From assembly GCA_024331085.1 (NCBI GenBank), contig JANDJG010000009.1, positions 1-45,754 of the forward strand: DNA of 45,754 bases, read 5' to 3'. Made by a program: the position numbers and the translations under genes. Below the pieces are notes generated by a model, which worked only from the letters and a program-made list of their open reading frames with translations, searched no databases and was not told the origin of the DNA. This document shows positions 17,903 through 26,077 of this stretch, in pieces (the first letter of the stretch is position 1; each line of letters opens with the position of its first letter). The DNA comes from Nitrospira sp. GTDB taxonomy: Bacteria; Nitrospirota; Nitrospiria; Nitrospirales; Nitrospiraceae.

Positions 17903-18216
17903 CGGACGATCGTTCCCGATCCCTCGCCGTCGTTCGGCGACAACTCGAGGAACTGGACGTCCTGGAGCGACGGACGCTGCTCGACCTCAACACGGTCGCC
18001 GGAACGGAACGAATCGCGCAATGGAAGAGCAAGACCGCCGCCCTGTTGACCGAAACCGTGGGGCGGCAAGAAGGACTAGCGTTCGCCGCGATCCGGCCCG
18101 GGCCCTCCTTCACCAACGACTTGGTTGAGGAATTCACCGATCTGGTGGACTGTTACCGTGCTCCCCTTACGGCCTTGGCCAAACGCCTGGCCGAGGCCTC
18201 TCACCCCGGAGGCTGA
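17899..18216 (+). CDS. Conserved-looking hypothetical protein between pdxA and ksgA
   Basis: The 105-aa soluble protein starts at an ATG overlapping the pdxA stop (ATGA), with GGGAGG about 11 nt upstream. It is rich in charged residues and mostly helical (RSLAVVRRQLEELDVLERRTLLDLNTVAGTE, split here only by prediction), with no cysteine cluster, signal peptide or transmembrane segment. I do not recognise it. The tight spacing on both sides (4-nt overlap, then 3 nt to ksgA) argues that it is real and co-translated. Confidence 0.7.
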   Translation: MTDDRSRSLAVVRRQLEELDVLERRTLLDLNTVAGTERIAQWKSKTAALLTETVGRQEGLAFAAIRPGPSFTNDLVEEFTDLVDCYRAPLTALAKRLAEASHPGG

Positions 18217-18219
18217 CGG

Positions 18220-19020
18220 GTGGAGAGGAGCGCACCGCCCGTCCCCATCAAGCACCTGGGCCAGCATTTTCTGATCGATCCCAACATCGCCCGAAAAATC
18301 GTCTCGCTGGCGGCCCTCACTTCCAAGGATTCGGTGCTGGAGATCGGACCGGGCCGAGGAATTCTCACCGTCGAACTGTGCCGCGTCGCGAATCGCGTGA
18401 CGGCGATTGAGATCGACCGTCGCCTCTATGATTATCTGATCGAGCGGGATCTTGGTCATTCCAATCTCCACCTTGTGCCGGCGGATGCGATGGTCTATCC
18501 GTTTCAGGAACTTCCGATCGGCACGGTCGTGGTGGCGAATCTGCCCTACTACATTTCGACGCCGCTCTTGTTCAGATTGCTGGAGCACCGGCGGCGGTTC
18601 CCCCGGCTGGTGCTCATGTTGCAGAACGAAGTGGCGGACCGTTTGGTTGCGAAACCCGGAACGTCCGACTATGGCGTCTTGTCGGTCATGGCTCAATATG
18701 CGGCGACCATTGAGAAACCGCTCAAGGTGTCGCCTCGATGCTTTCGGCCCCGGCCGGAAGTGGAATCGGCCGTCGTCATCCTGCAAACCAGAGAGACGCA
18801 GGCCCTTTCGTCTGAAGAGGAGCTCCGGTTTGCCTCCTTGGTCAAAGCCTCCTTTGCCCATCGGCGAAAAACCCTCGTCAATTCCCTCAAAAACCAAGGG
18901 TATCCCCAGGAGGCAGTCCTGACGGCTCTTCGGGCTTTGGCCCTTCCCTTGGAAATCCGAGCCGAAACCCTCTCTGTCGAGCAGTTCATCGAATTGACCC
19001 GTTTGCTCCCTACTCCATAG
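18220..19020 (+). CDS. ksgA: 16S rRNA (adenine(1518)-N6/adenine(1519)-N6)-dimethyltransferase
   Basis: KsgA (RsmA) dimethylates two adjacent adenines in the 3' hairpin of 16S rRNA late in 30S assembly. The 266-aa protein starts at a GTG with GGAGG upstream. It shows the family opening KHLGQHFLIDPNIARKI, SAM-binding motif I LEIGPGRGILT, the acidic ribose-binding AIEID, motif IV VANLPYYIS (NLPY) and C-terminal CFRPRPEVESAVV plus SFAHRRKTLVNSL. The pdxA-ksgA linkage is also found in other bacteria. Confidence 0.95.
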   Translation: MERSAPPVPIKHLGQHFLIDPNIARKIVSLAALTSKDSVLEIGPGRGILTVELCRVANRVTAIEIDRRLYDYLIERDLGHSNLHLVPADAMVYPFQELPIGTVVVANLPYYISTPLLFRLLEHRRRFPRLVLMLQNEVADRLVAKPGTSDYGVLSVMAQYAATIEKPLKVSPRCFRPRPEVESAVVILQTRETQALSSEEELRFASLVKASFAHRRKTLVNSLKNQGYPQEAVLTALRALALPLEIRAETLSVEQFIELTRLLPTP

Positions 19021-19038
19021 AGCCGCGGACCGTTGGAA

Positions 19039-19047
19039 TGCTATACT
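19039..19047 (+). promoter_or_regulatory. Extended -10 promoter candidate
   Basis: TGCTATACT at 19039-19047 matches an extended -10 element (TGnTATAAT) with one mismatch. No -35 hexamer is evident. It lies just after ksgA and about 54 nt before the lipoprotein start at 19101. Confidence 0.45.
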
Positions 19048-19100
19048 TTGAAGGCCGTGCGCTGAGGCAGCTCGGTGTCACGACGATCGAAAGGGATCTC

Positions 19101-19439
19101 ATGGGGACAAAAGGCCGATCACTGGTTTGGTTGTTGCTCGCGGTGGTACTTCTCCCGGGCTGCGCCGGTGAGTTCGTGATGTTTCACAGTGAGTCGGGAT
19201 CCCCCATTTTGATCGCCCGCCGCGCCTACTCGGTCGACGCCTGCGTCCAAAAGGTCAAGGAGGACGCTGCCCGTTTGGGCGTCACATTCCGCTATATCCA
19301 CATGCGGGGGAATCTTGCCGGGCGCTCATTGCTCTGGCCGTTGGAACCGGGCTATGCCTGCGAAGCCGCCATCGGCCCAGAACAACCTCCGATCGGCGCC
19401 TATCCGAACGGCGCGAGCCTCCTGATGAAGGGCTCCTGA
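19101..19439 (+). CDS. Small lipoprotein, function unknown
   Basis: The 112-aa precursor, starting at the ATG at 19101, has a basic n-region (GTKGRS), a hydrophobic core (LVWLLLAVVLLPG) and a lipobox LLPGC, so it should be lipidated at the cysteine near residue 21. The mature part has two further cysteines (DACVQK and YACEAA) that could form a disulfide. I do not recognise a family. It is preceded by an extended -10 promoter candidate and is probably transcribed separately from ksgA. Confidence 0.7.
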   Translation: MGTKGRSLVWLLLAVVLLPGCAGEFVMFHSESGSPILIARRAYSVDACVQKVKEDAARLGVTFRYIHMRGNLAGRSLLWPLEPGYACEAAIGPEQPPIGAYPNGASLLMKGS

Positions 19440-19536
19440 CGTCGGAAGAAAGACGCGGGCGCCGCTGATTTGATCCGGTGCGCTCCTTCTTATCCTCCGG
19501 CTTTTCACCCCCCGTTGCCGAAACGAAGCGAGATTC

Positions 19537-19564
19537 TTGTTGATCCGGCTCCATCGGCTATACT
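19537..19564 (+). promoter_or_regulatory. Promoter candidate for the receiver-GGDEF gene
   Basis: TTGTTG (19537-19542) and TATACT (19559-19564) are 16 nt apart. The predicted start near 19571 gives a leader of about 65 nt before the ATG at 19637. Confidence 0.45.
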
Positions 19565-19636
19565 TGTAGAAGGGACGGCGGACGCCGCCCGAAGGGGGCG
19601 GCCGGATCTTCACCCAGATGAATTCGCGGCGCGTCG

Positions 19637-20569
19637 ATGCTTAAGATTTTACTGATCGAGGACAACGAAACGGACGCCCTGTTGACCCAAGACATCCTGG
19701 CCGAATGGAGCGTCGGGTCATTTGAAGTCACGCACGTCGTGCGTCTGGACGAAGCCGTCGACCGACTCGCCCGCGATCGCTTCGATGCCGTTCTGTTGGA
19801 CCTTTCTCTTCCGGATGGATACGGGCTCGCCTCTCTCGGCCAGATCCAAGCGGCAAACCCCAGAATTCCGATCATCGTCCTCAGCGGGCTGAGCGATCAA
19901 GTCTTGGCTCTTCAAGCCGTTCAATCCGGCGCGCAAGACTATCTCGTCAAAGGACGGAACCAAGGCGAATTGCTGGCGCGCTCGATCCGCTACTCCATCG
20001 AGCGGAAGCGGGCCGAAGAACGGCTGACCTACTTGGCTCAGTACGACCAGTTGACCGGTCTCGTCAATCGCACGCTGTTCCGTGACCGGTTGCTTCACGC
20101 GATGGCGCGAAGCAAACGGCTTGGGCAACCGCTGGGGCTCATGCTGCTCGATCTCGATCGATTCAAGATCGTCAACGATACGTTGGGGCACGAGGCGGGC
20201 GATCGCGTGTTGAAAACCGCCGCCGATCGGATCAAAACGTGCGTGCGCGAAGCGGACACGGTCGCGCGCATGGGCGGCGACGAATTCACGATCATCCTGG
20301 AAGGCCTTTCTCATGAAGACGATATCATCCACGTCGCCGAGCGAATCACCAAGTCAATGGCCCAGCCGTTTTTTCTCGAATCGGGGCGGGCCTCCATCGG
20401 CGTCAGCATCGGCATTACCGTCTATCCGCTGGACGATCATGACATCGACGATCTCCTACGACACGCGGACGCCGCGATGTACCGCGCCAAACAACTGGGA
20501 GGAAACGCTTTTCAGTTTCACGTGACCGCCTGCTCTTTTTCATCCGCCCTTCGCGTCAAGCCGGTCTAA
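19637..20569 (+). CDS. Response regulator with GGDEF diguanylate cyclase output
   Basis: The 310-aa protein has an N-terminal receiver domain (about 1-120): acidic pocket EDNE, phospho-acceptor D55 in LLDLSLPD, and K105 in YLVKG. A GGDEF domain follows (about 135-300) with intact RMGGDEF (213-217 for GGDEF). The I-site RxxD (READ, 204-207) lies five residues before GGDEF, so feedback inhibition by c-di-GMP is expected. It should make c-di-GMP on phosphorylation by a partner kinase. No kinase gene is adjacent, so it is an orphan regulator here. Confidence 0.93.
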   Translation: MLKILLIEDNETDALLTQDILAEWSVGSFEVTHVVRLDEAVDRLARDRFDAVLLDLSLPDGYGLASLGQIQAANPRIPIIVLSGLSDQVLALQAVQSGAQDYLVKGRNQGELLARSIRYSIERKRAEERLTYLAQYDQLTGLVNRTLFRDRLLHAMARSKRLGQPLGLMLLDLDRFKIVNDTLGHEAGDRVLKTAADRIKTCVREADTVARMGGDEFTIILEGLSHEDDIIHVAERITKSMAQPFFLESGRASIGVSIGITVYPLDDHDIDDLLRHADAAMYRAKQLGGNAFQFHVTACSFSSALRVKPV

Positions 20570-20662
20570 GCCTCTCTACGCTATCGCCACAGAGAACGGA
20601 CCTTCGAGCGTCTCTCCCGATCACGCCGCTAAAATCACCGTCCGAGACGCTCCCGGTCGAAA

Positions 20663-20693
20663 AAGAGACAGGGCCCGTACAATTCTGTCTCTT
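20663..20693. terminator. 9-bp inverted repeat, hairpin candidate
   Basis: AAGAGACAG (20663-20671) and CTGTCTCTT (20685-20693) are perfect inverted repeats with a 13-nt loop. It lies about 95 nt after the GGDEF gene in a 287-nt gap. There is no T tract, so termination is not certain. The rest of the gap shows no further gene I can support. Confidence 0.4.
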
Positions 20694-20856
20694 CCATGGC
20701 ATCGACATAGAACATCCTCCGGTTCACACCGAACCCGACTCTCGAACAAGTTGTTTTCATGGAATTTCTCCGTCCTCCGCGCACCAGGCATGGCATGGTG
20801 ATTGCGAGAATGTCTTCCTGCTGAGACCGTGGCCAAGCCGGTATGGAGGCACACCT

Positions 20857-21351
20857 ATGGCACAGACGATGATCGCAATTTTCTTGTTGTTCTCTATCAT
20901 CCTGTCAACGGCCGACGAGTCCCTTGGAGCTTCCGGCCAAATGCGCGACACGTCTCGACGTCTGTACGATCGCGTCATGGAGGAATTCAAACAGCGGGAT
21001 TATGAAGCGGCGCTGGCGGGGTTTCGGCTCTTCATCGAGCTGCACGGCCAATCCTCGCTGGCCGCCAATGCTCAATACTGGATCGGTGAATGCCAGTTTC
21101 GAATGCGTCGATACAAAGACGCGCTGGATTCATTCTACAACGTCCTCATGTACTACCCCCTCAGCCAGAAACTGCCCGCTTCGACGCTCAAGCTCGGGCA
21201 AATCTATGCAAAATTGGGCGATCATGAAAAGGCTCGCATGATGTTTGATCGGGTCATCGATCAATATCCCGGCAGTTCGGAAGCGGAGTTGGCACAGAAG
21301 GCCGTTGAGACGACCATCAAGTCCGAGCAAGGATCCCAAGAGTCCGATTAG
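20857..21351 (+). CDS. Exported TPR protein, CpoB/YbgF-like
   Basis: The 164-aa precursor has an N-terminal signal peptide (MAQTMIAIFLLFSIILSTADESLGAS). About 130 residues of tetratricopeptide repeats follow: YDRVMEEFKQRDYEAALAGF, AQYWIGECQFRMRRYKDAL and KLGQIYAKLGDHEKARMMFDRV. The repeats match the C-terminal domain of CpoB/YbgF, which couples outer-membrane constriction to peptidoglycan synthesis. The N-terminal coiled coil of CpoB is missing and no tol-pal genes are near. A general periplasmic scaffold role is the cautious reading. Confidence 0.8.
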   Translation: MAQTMIAIFLLFSIILSTADESLGASGQMRDTSRRLYDRVMEEFKQRDYEAALAGFRLFIELHGQSSLAANAQYWIGECQFRMRRYKDALDSFYNVLMYYPLSQKLPASTLKLGQIYAKLGDHEKARMMFDRVIDQYPGSSEAELAQKAVETTIKSEQGSQESD

Positions 21352-21363
21352 GCGGGCCTGGGA

Positions 21364-21388
21364 TCGTGAGGGGCCCCGTTTCTCACGA
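21364..21388. terminator. Hairpin between convergent TPR and DUF2726 genes
   Basis: TCGTGAG (21364-21370) pairs with CTCACGA (21382-21388) around a GC-rich loop that itself contains GGGGCCCC. It overlaps the last codons of the minus-strand gene ending at 21383. No T run is present. Confidence 0.45.
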
Positions 21389-21898
21389 CGCGGGCTCCTC
21401 CTCGGACAGTCCCAGGAGATCGATCAGTTCGGGGATGGTGTACGAGCGAGTCGATCGGGCCTTGGCCACTCTGATGCCCGCGGCGGCCATGACCGACTCC
21501 ACGACCCGGTGGCGATCGTTCTGAGTCGTATCGGAAGGCTCCCCTTGGAGCAGCACGACTTGTTCCACATGCCGCGATCCCGGATGCACCAGCACAAAAT
21601 CGACTCGCGTCAACACGAGCCGCTTGAGAATCCGGAATCGATGTTTCCCCGACACATCGACGGATACAAACGACCAGAGAGGAACATGGGCCAAAATAAG
21701 GTAGCGGTCTCGAGTCGCAATCTGTAATCGGTTATAGAACGCACTCTCCTCCTCCGTCAGCAAGGGCTGTGCGGTGACGACCGCCTGGGCCGGCAACGTA
21801 AAATCGGCCGCCGAGCCCTCCGACGTCTTCGATCGGACGACGAGCCACCACAGAATGGCGACGGCCGCCGCCGCTCCCCCTATGACGAGATCCTTCAT
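21383..21898 (-). CDS. DUF2726-like membrane-anchored protein
   Basis: The 171-aa protein has one N-terminal hydrophobic helix (LVIGGAAAAVAILWWLVV). A soluble domain follows that resembles DUF2726: LLTEEESAFYNRLQIAT, then DFVLVHPGSRHVEQVVLLQ, then a histidine/arginine helix ending in AAGIRV. DUF2726 has similarity to restriction-endonuclease-like folds, but I cannot confirm catalytic residues. It is the downstream neighbour of anmK with 6 nt between them and is probably in the same transcript. Confidence 0.7.
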   Translation of the reverse strand: MKDLVIGGAAAAVAILWWLVVRSKTSEGSAADFTLPAQAVVTAQPLLTEEESAFYNRLQIATRDRYLILAHVPLWSFVSVDVSGKHRFRILKRLVLTRVDFVLVHPGSRHVEQVVLLQGEPSDTTQNDRHRVVESVMAAAGIRVAKARSTRSYTIPELIDLLGLSEEEPAS

Positions 21899-21904
21899 CG
21901 CCGG

Positions 21905-23095
21905 TCACTTCTTTGCGGCTCGGGACCGCAGACGTTCCATCCATCCCGGTCCGTTGGGGACGATACAGCCCAACAAACGAGGATGCGCCGCGCCGGTCAC
22001 CGACGGCACATTCCCGCATTGGTCCGTCGCCGTTTGATAGCCCAAGACGGCAAAGGCCACCGCCTCGAAGGCCTTGCTGTCCCATCCATACGATTCGAAC
22101 GGCGCCACCGGCGTCGGCGCGAACACGTCGGCGAGATGATGCATGATGGCTCGATTGCGCACGCCTCCCCCGCCGACGATGACTTCGTCGATTCCCCCCG
22201 TAATCCACCGCCGAACCGTTCCGACCGCTTCCGCGGTCCAGCGGCTGCACGTCGCCAGCAGATCCTCGATCGTCAACTGCTGCGCCTGCGGCATCGTCGT
22301 CAATTCGTCGATCATCTTGGCTCCGAACACCTCTCGTCCGGTGGATTTGGGAGGAGGCTGGGACAGATAGGGATGAGCCAGCAGCTTGGCTAACAATCTG
22401 CCGTCGACCCGCCCCCGGAAAGCCGATCGTCCCTCGCGGTCCATCGCCATCCGTCCGTTGGTGCTCCACGCCATGAGCCCGTCCAGCACCATGTTGGCCG
22501 GACCAGTATCGAACGCGACGATTCCGTCATATCCCGATCCGCGCGGCAAATACGTGACGTTGCTGATACCCCCCAAGTTGACGATCAGCCTGGCCCGACG
22601 GGCATGCCGGAACAGCAGCGCATGGACCGCCGGCGTCAGCGGCGCCCCCTGCCCGCCGGCGGCCATGTCACGGGGGCGAAAATCGGCGATGGTGGTGATA
22701 CCGGTCCGTTCCGCGATGACGGCGGGCTCCGCGATTTGAAGGGTCGAGCGCACGGCTCCGACCCCGGCGTCCTTGATCCCGTACGGAAGGTGATGCACGG
22801 TTTGGCCGTGCGATCCGATCAGGTCGACGTCTTTCGGCTGCAACGACGCGGCGCGGATCACTCCCAACGCCGCATTGGCGAACCATTCTCCCAACAGCAC
22901 GTTGAGATGGCACACCTCCGCCACGGTCCCCGAGACAGAGGTCGCCAAAATCCTCTGCTGGAGCGACCTCGGATACGAAAGCGGGTGAAACGCGATCATT
23001 TTGACGCGAAGCGCGGATTTCTCTCTCCGGATTTCCACCAACGCCGCATCGACTCCGTCACCGGAGGTTCCCGACATCAGCCCGACAACGTTCAC
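21905..23095 (-). CDS. anmK: Anhydro-N-acetylmuramic acid kinase
   Basis: AnmK cleaves and phosphorylates 1,6-anhydro-MurNAc, returning recycled peptidoglycan sugar to MurNAc-6-phosphate. The 396-aa protein has the family's opening LMSGTSGDGVDAALVE, DLIGSHGQTVHHLP, ADFRPRDMAAGGQGAPL, VNLGGISNVTYLP, FDTGPANMVLD and the C-terminal VGGGGVRNRAIM...FESYGWDSKAFEAVAFAVLG. The size is slightly above the usual ~370 aa because of a short C-terminal extension. Presence of AnmK fits a Gram-negative murein-recycling cell. Confidence 0.94.
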   Translation of the reverse strand: MNVVGLMSGTSGDGVDAALVEIRREKSALRVKMIAFHPLSYPRSLQQRILATSVSGTVAEVCHLNVLLGEWFANAALGVIRAASLQPKDVDLIGSHGQTVHHLPYGIKDAGVGAVRSTLQIAEPAVIAERTGITTIADFRPRDMAAGGQGAPLTPAVHALLFRHARRARLIVNLGGISNVTYLPRGSGYDGIVAFDTGPANMVLDGLMAWSTNGRMAMDREGRSAFRGRVDGRLLAKLLAHPYLSQPPPKSTGREVFGAKMIDELTTMPQAQQLTIEDLLATCSRWTAEAVGTVRRWITGGIDEVIVGGGGVRNRAIMHHLADVFAPTPVAPFESYGWDSKAFEAVAFAVLGYQTATDQCGNVPSVTGAAHPRLLGCIVPNGPGWMERLRSRAAKK

Positions 23096-23242
23096 GATGA
23101 CGCCACCCTTTCTTCGAGGGATCTCCCGGTCGTTACGTCCACGCGGCTACGCTAATGGAACTCCGCCGGATGGTCAAGCGATCCTTTGTACGGTCACACC
23201 GGTGCAATCGCGATCATGTAACCGATTCGGGCCCACTTACGT

Positions 23243-23266
23243 TGACATCCTCCAAGTCGGATGTTA
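23243..23266 (+). promoter_or_regulatory. Imperfect inverted repeat over the znuA promoter region
   Basis: TGACATCC (23243-23250) and GGATGTTA (23259-23266) form an inverted repeat with one mismatch and an 8-nt spacer, 12 nt before the znuA ATG. A TTGACA hexamer (23242-23247) overlaps the left arm. The site could be an operator for a metal-responsive repressor, but it does not match a Zur or MntR box that I know. Confidence 0.3.
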
Positions 23267-23278
23267 CCGTCCTCCCCC

Positions 23279-24217
23279 ATGTCGCGGGTTCGACATCAGC
23301 GGTCACCGGTTTCTTTTCTCCTTGTATTTTTTCTGGCCGGATTGGCGGGCGGAACTTCGGTCGCGAGAGCTCAGGACCCCATCGAGGTCGTGGTGACCAT
23401 TCCTGTCCTGAAAGATCTGACCGAGCAAGTCGGACGCTCCCGCGTTCACGTGAAATCGCTGCTCACCGGGTTGGAAAACGAACACACGTACTCGCCCAAG
23501 CCCACGGACTTGGTTGCGGTGCGCAAAGCGCGGCTGTTGTTCGAAATCGGCCTCGGGCTCGAAGTGTGGGTCGCCTCGCTGGTGAAAAATGCGGGGAGCC
23601 CGTCGCTGCGGGTCGTCACCACTTCCCAGGGAGTCCCCTTGATCCATGATGATTCGGATGATCGACACGATGCGCGGCACGAAAACGGCGAGCCCCTTTC
23701 GTCGCAAGGGAATCCCCATATCTGGATGGATCCTGACAACGTCGGAATCATGCTGCGTCACATCACCGACGCTTTGATCGAGGTCGATCCCCCCCACGCG
23801 GGCGAGTACCGGCGAAATCTTGCCGCCTATCGCGAACAGGTGGACCGGCTTCGAGGTGACCTCTTGGATCGCGTCGGCCGACTGACGGACCGGCGCATTG
23901 TCGCGCACCATCCCGCATGGCCGTATCTGGCCAAACGGTTCGGGTTCGAGATCGCGGCGACGATCCAAATTCACTCGGGAACGGAACCGTCCGCCCTTCA
24001 CCTACAGAATCTGATCGGCAAGATGAGAAAAGATCGGCTGAGAGTCATTGCTTCCGAAATTCAGTTGAGTCAACGGATTCCCAACCTCCTCTCAAAGGAA
24101 ACGGGAGCGAGCGTCGTCGTCTTGACCACCCTGCCAGGAGGCTTGCCGGGTACCGAGTCGTACCTCGACATGCTCCGCTACAATGTGCTGAAATTGGCCG
24201 ACGCCCTGGAGCGTTAG
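23279..24217 (+). CDS. znuA: Zinc ABC transporter substrate-binding protein ZnuA
   Basis: The ~312-aa periplasmic metal-binding protein (cluster A-I) has a signal peptide (VSFLLVFFLAGLAGGTSVARAQ). Metal-site histidines are visible in NEHTYSP, GNPHIWMDP and VAHHPAWPYL, with a late acidic ligand in ASEIQLS. A His/Asp-rich loop (HDDSDDRHDARHENG) precedes GNPHIWMD. Such loops mark zinc rather than manganese importers. It is the first gene of znuA-znuC-znuB, with 13 nt to the next gene. The ATG at 23279 is preferred to the one at 23261 because it starts the signal peptide. Confidence 0.88.
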   Translation: MSRVRHQRSPVSFLLVFFLAGLAGGTSVARAQDPIEVVVTIPVLKDLTEQVGRSRVHVKSLLTGLENEHTYSPKPTDLVAVRKARLLFEIGLGLEVWVASLVKNAGSPSLRVVTTSQGVPLIHDDSDDRHDARHENGEPLSSQGNPHIWMDPDNVGIMLRHITDALIEVDPPHAGEYRRNLAAYREQVDRLRGDLLDRVGRLTDRRIVAHHPAWPYLAKRFGFEIAATIQIHSGTEPSALHLQNLIGKMRKDRLRVIASEIQLSQRIPNLLSKETGASVVVLTTLPGGLPGTESYLDMLRYNVLKLADALER

Positions 24218-24230
24218 TTCTCTTCTGGCG

Positions 24231-25061
24231 ATGCCCTTCTCTCAACATGAAAAAGAGCAGCATTCCATACCGAGAGGGCCTCGTCCGCCGATTATCCGAT
24301 TTGACCACGCCTCGTTCGGATTCCCCGGCGTGACGGCGCTGGAAGACATCACCCTTTCCATCGAAGCCGGTGAGTTCGTCGGCGTCATCGGCCCGAACGG
24401 CTCCGGCAAGACCACCCTGTGCCGGGCGGTGCTCGGACTTCTTGCGCCGATCAAAGGACAGCTCCATATCTTCGATTGCGCCTGCCAAGAGCTCCGATGC
24501 CACCACCGAGCGAAGATCGGCTATCTTCCCCAGAAAGGCGTCGTGGATCGCGACTTTCCGGTCACCGTCTTCGAGACGGTGATGATGGGTCGATACGGCG
24601 CGTTGGGTTTGTTTCACCGGCCCGGCCCAGAGGACCGCCGGATCGCCTTGGAGTCACTGGCTCTCGTCGCCATGGAACGGTATAAGGACACCGCGTTGGG
24701 TCATTTATCGGGAGGCCAACAGCAGCGTGTGTTCATCGCGAGGGCCTTGGCTCAACAACCGAAGGTCCTCTTGCTGGATGAGCCGACGACGGGGCTGGAT
24801 CTTCCCATGCAGCATAACGTCATCGAGCTGATTCAACACCTGCACGAGACGTTGGGATTGACGGTGCTGCTGATTACGCACGATATCAATATGATCCGAT
24901 CGCGGGTGGACCGTCTCGTCCTCCTCAAAACCCGCCTGCACGCCGCGGGCCCCCCCGCCGATGTTCTCAAACCGAACATCCTCGAACAGGTCTATGGGAA
25001 AGGCCTGGTCATTTCCGACAAGGACCTGGTCATTGTCGAGGATTATCATCATTCCCACTGA
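24231..25061 (+). CDS. znuC: Zinc ABC transporter ATP-binding protein ZnuC
   Basis: The 276-aa ATPase energises metal import. It has Walker A GPNGSGKTT, the Q-loop in YLPQKG, signature LSGGQQQRV, Walker B LLLDEPTTGLD and the switch histidine in LLITHD. A short 20-residue N-terminal extension precedes the first strand. It lies between the binding-protein and permease genes of the same operon. The metal specificity comes from the binding protein. Confidence 0.92.
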   Translation: MPFSQHEKEQHSIPRGPRPPIIRFDHASFGFPGVTALEDITLSIEAGEFVGVIGPNGSGKTTLCRAVLGLLAPIKGQLHIFDCACQELRCHHRAKIGYLPQKGVVDRDFPVTVFETVMMGRYGALGLFHRPGPEDRRIALESLALVAMERYKDTALGHLSGGQQQRVFIARALAQQPKVLLLDEPTTGLDLPMQHNVIELIQHLHETLGLTVLLITHDINMIRSRVDRLVLLKTRLHAAGPPADVLKPNILEQVYGKGLVISDKDLVIVEDYHHSH

Positions 25062-25084
25062 ACGGACATGGACCGATCGATCTG

Positions 25085-25912
25085 ATGTTGGAACTGTTCG
25101 CGTACGATTTCATGCAGCGATCCCTTCTGGCCGCAGCGATGGTGGGAGGCTTGTGCTCACTGATCGGCGTTTTCGTCGTGCTGCGCGGCCTGGCGTTCGT
25201 GGGAGCGGGAACCTCGCACGCGGCGTTCGCCGGCGTGACTCTGGGGTATCTCATCGGATGGCCTCCCCTCTTGTTGGCCGTCGCGTTCGGCGTGGCGACC
25301 GTCTGGATCACGGGCTGGCTCGAGGAACAGGGCCGAATGAAACTGGACGTGTCCATCGGCATTCTGTACACGGCCACCATGGCGCTGGCCATCGTGTTCA
25401 TCGGCCTGATGAAAACTTACAACGCCGAAGTGTACGGCTATTTGTTCGGCAGCGTGCTCTCGGTGACCGGCGAAGAACTGTTCCTCATCGGAGGGTTGGC
25501 CACGCTGGTGCTCGGCCTGTTGGTCGCCTTCTGGAAAGAATTGCTTTTCATCGCGTTCGATCAAGAGATGGCGGAAGCGTCGGGCGTTCCGGCACGCCGA
25601 ATTTTTTTCCTCCTGCTGACGCTGGTGGCGCTCACCGTCGTGGTCTCGCTGAAAACCGTCGGGGCCATCTTGGTGTTCGCCATGATCCTCATCCCCGCTT
25701 CCACGGCCTATCAACTCACACACAGTCTGACGGCCCTGACCCTGTACTCGGTGATCATCGGAACGGCGACGGCCTTGACCGGCGTAGTGGTCTCTACGGT
25801 CTGGGACATTCCATCGGGACCATCGATCGTGCTGCTGGCGACGGCGGTGTTTTTTTTCTCGCTCGTGATTTCACCGAAAAGATTGAGAATCAGTTCCGGC
25901 CGTCTCCGCTGA
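25085..25912 (+). CDS. znuB: Zinc ABC transporter permease ZnuB
   Basis: The 275-aa membrane subunit of the ABC-3 family has about eight hydrophobic helices. The family segment GLAFVGAGTSHAAFAGVTLGY is present (as in the SHA motif), with DVSIGILYTATMALAIVFIG and LKTVGAILVFAMILIPASTAY further on. It follows znuC by 23 nt and completes the transporter. The next gene, a beta-barrel protein 165 nt later, may or may not be part of the same regulon. Confidence 0.92.
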   Translation: MLELFAYDFMQRSLLAAAMVGGLCSLIGVFVVLRGLAFVGAGTSHAAFAGVTLGYLIGWPPLLLAVAFGVATVWITGWLEEQGRMKLDVSIGILYTATMALAIVFIGLMKTYNAEVYGYLFGSVLSVTGEELFLIGGLATLVLGLLVAFWKELLFIAFDQEMAEASGVPARRIFFLLLTLVALTVVVSLKTVGAILVFAMILIPASTAYQLTHSLTALTLYSVIIGTATALTGVVVSTVWDIPSGPSIVLLATAVFFFSLVISPKRLRISSGRLR

Positions 25913-26077
25913 TTCTCTCTTCTCAACGACAATCCCCAGCCGACAAGCCGGTAGGCCGGCAAGTCGATGGAACGGAGAATTGTGATTTGACCATTCCGGC
26001 AAATTATGCGACAAGGAACCTGCTGTTTCGATCGGCGTGCTGTCACGCCGGACACGCCGGAAAGGAGGAATCGCCGG

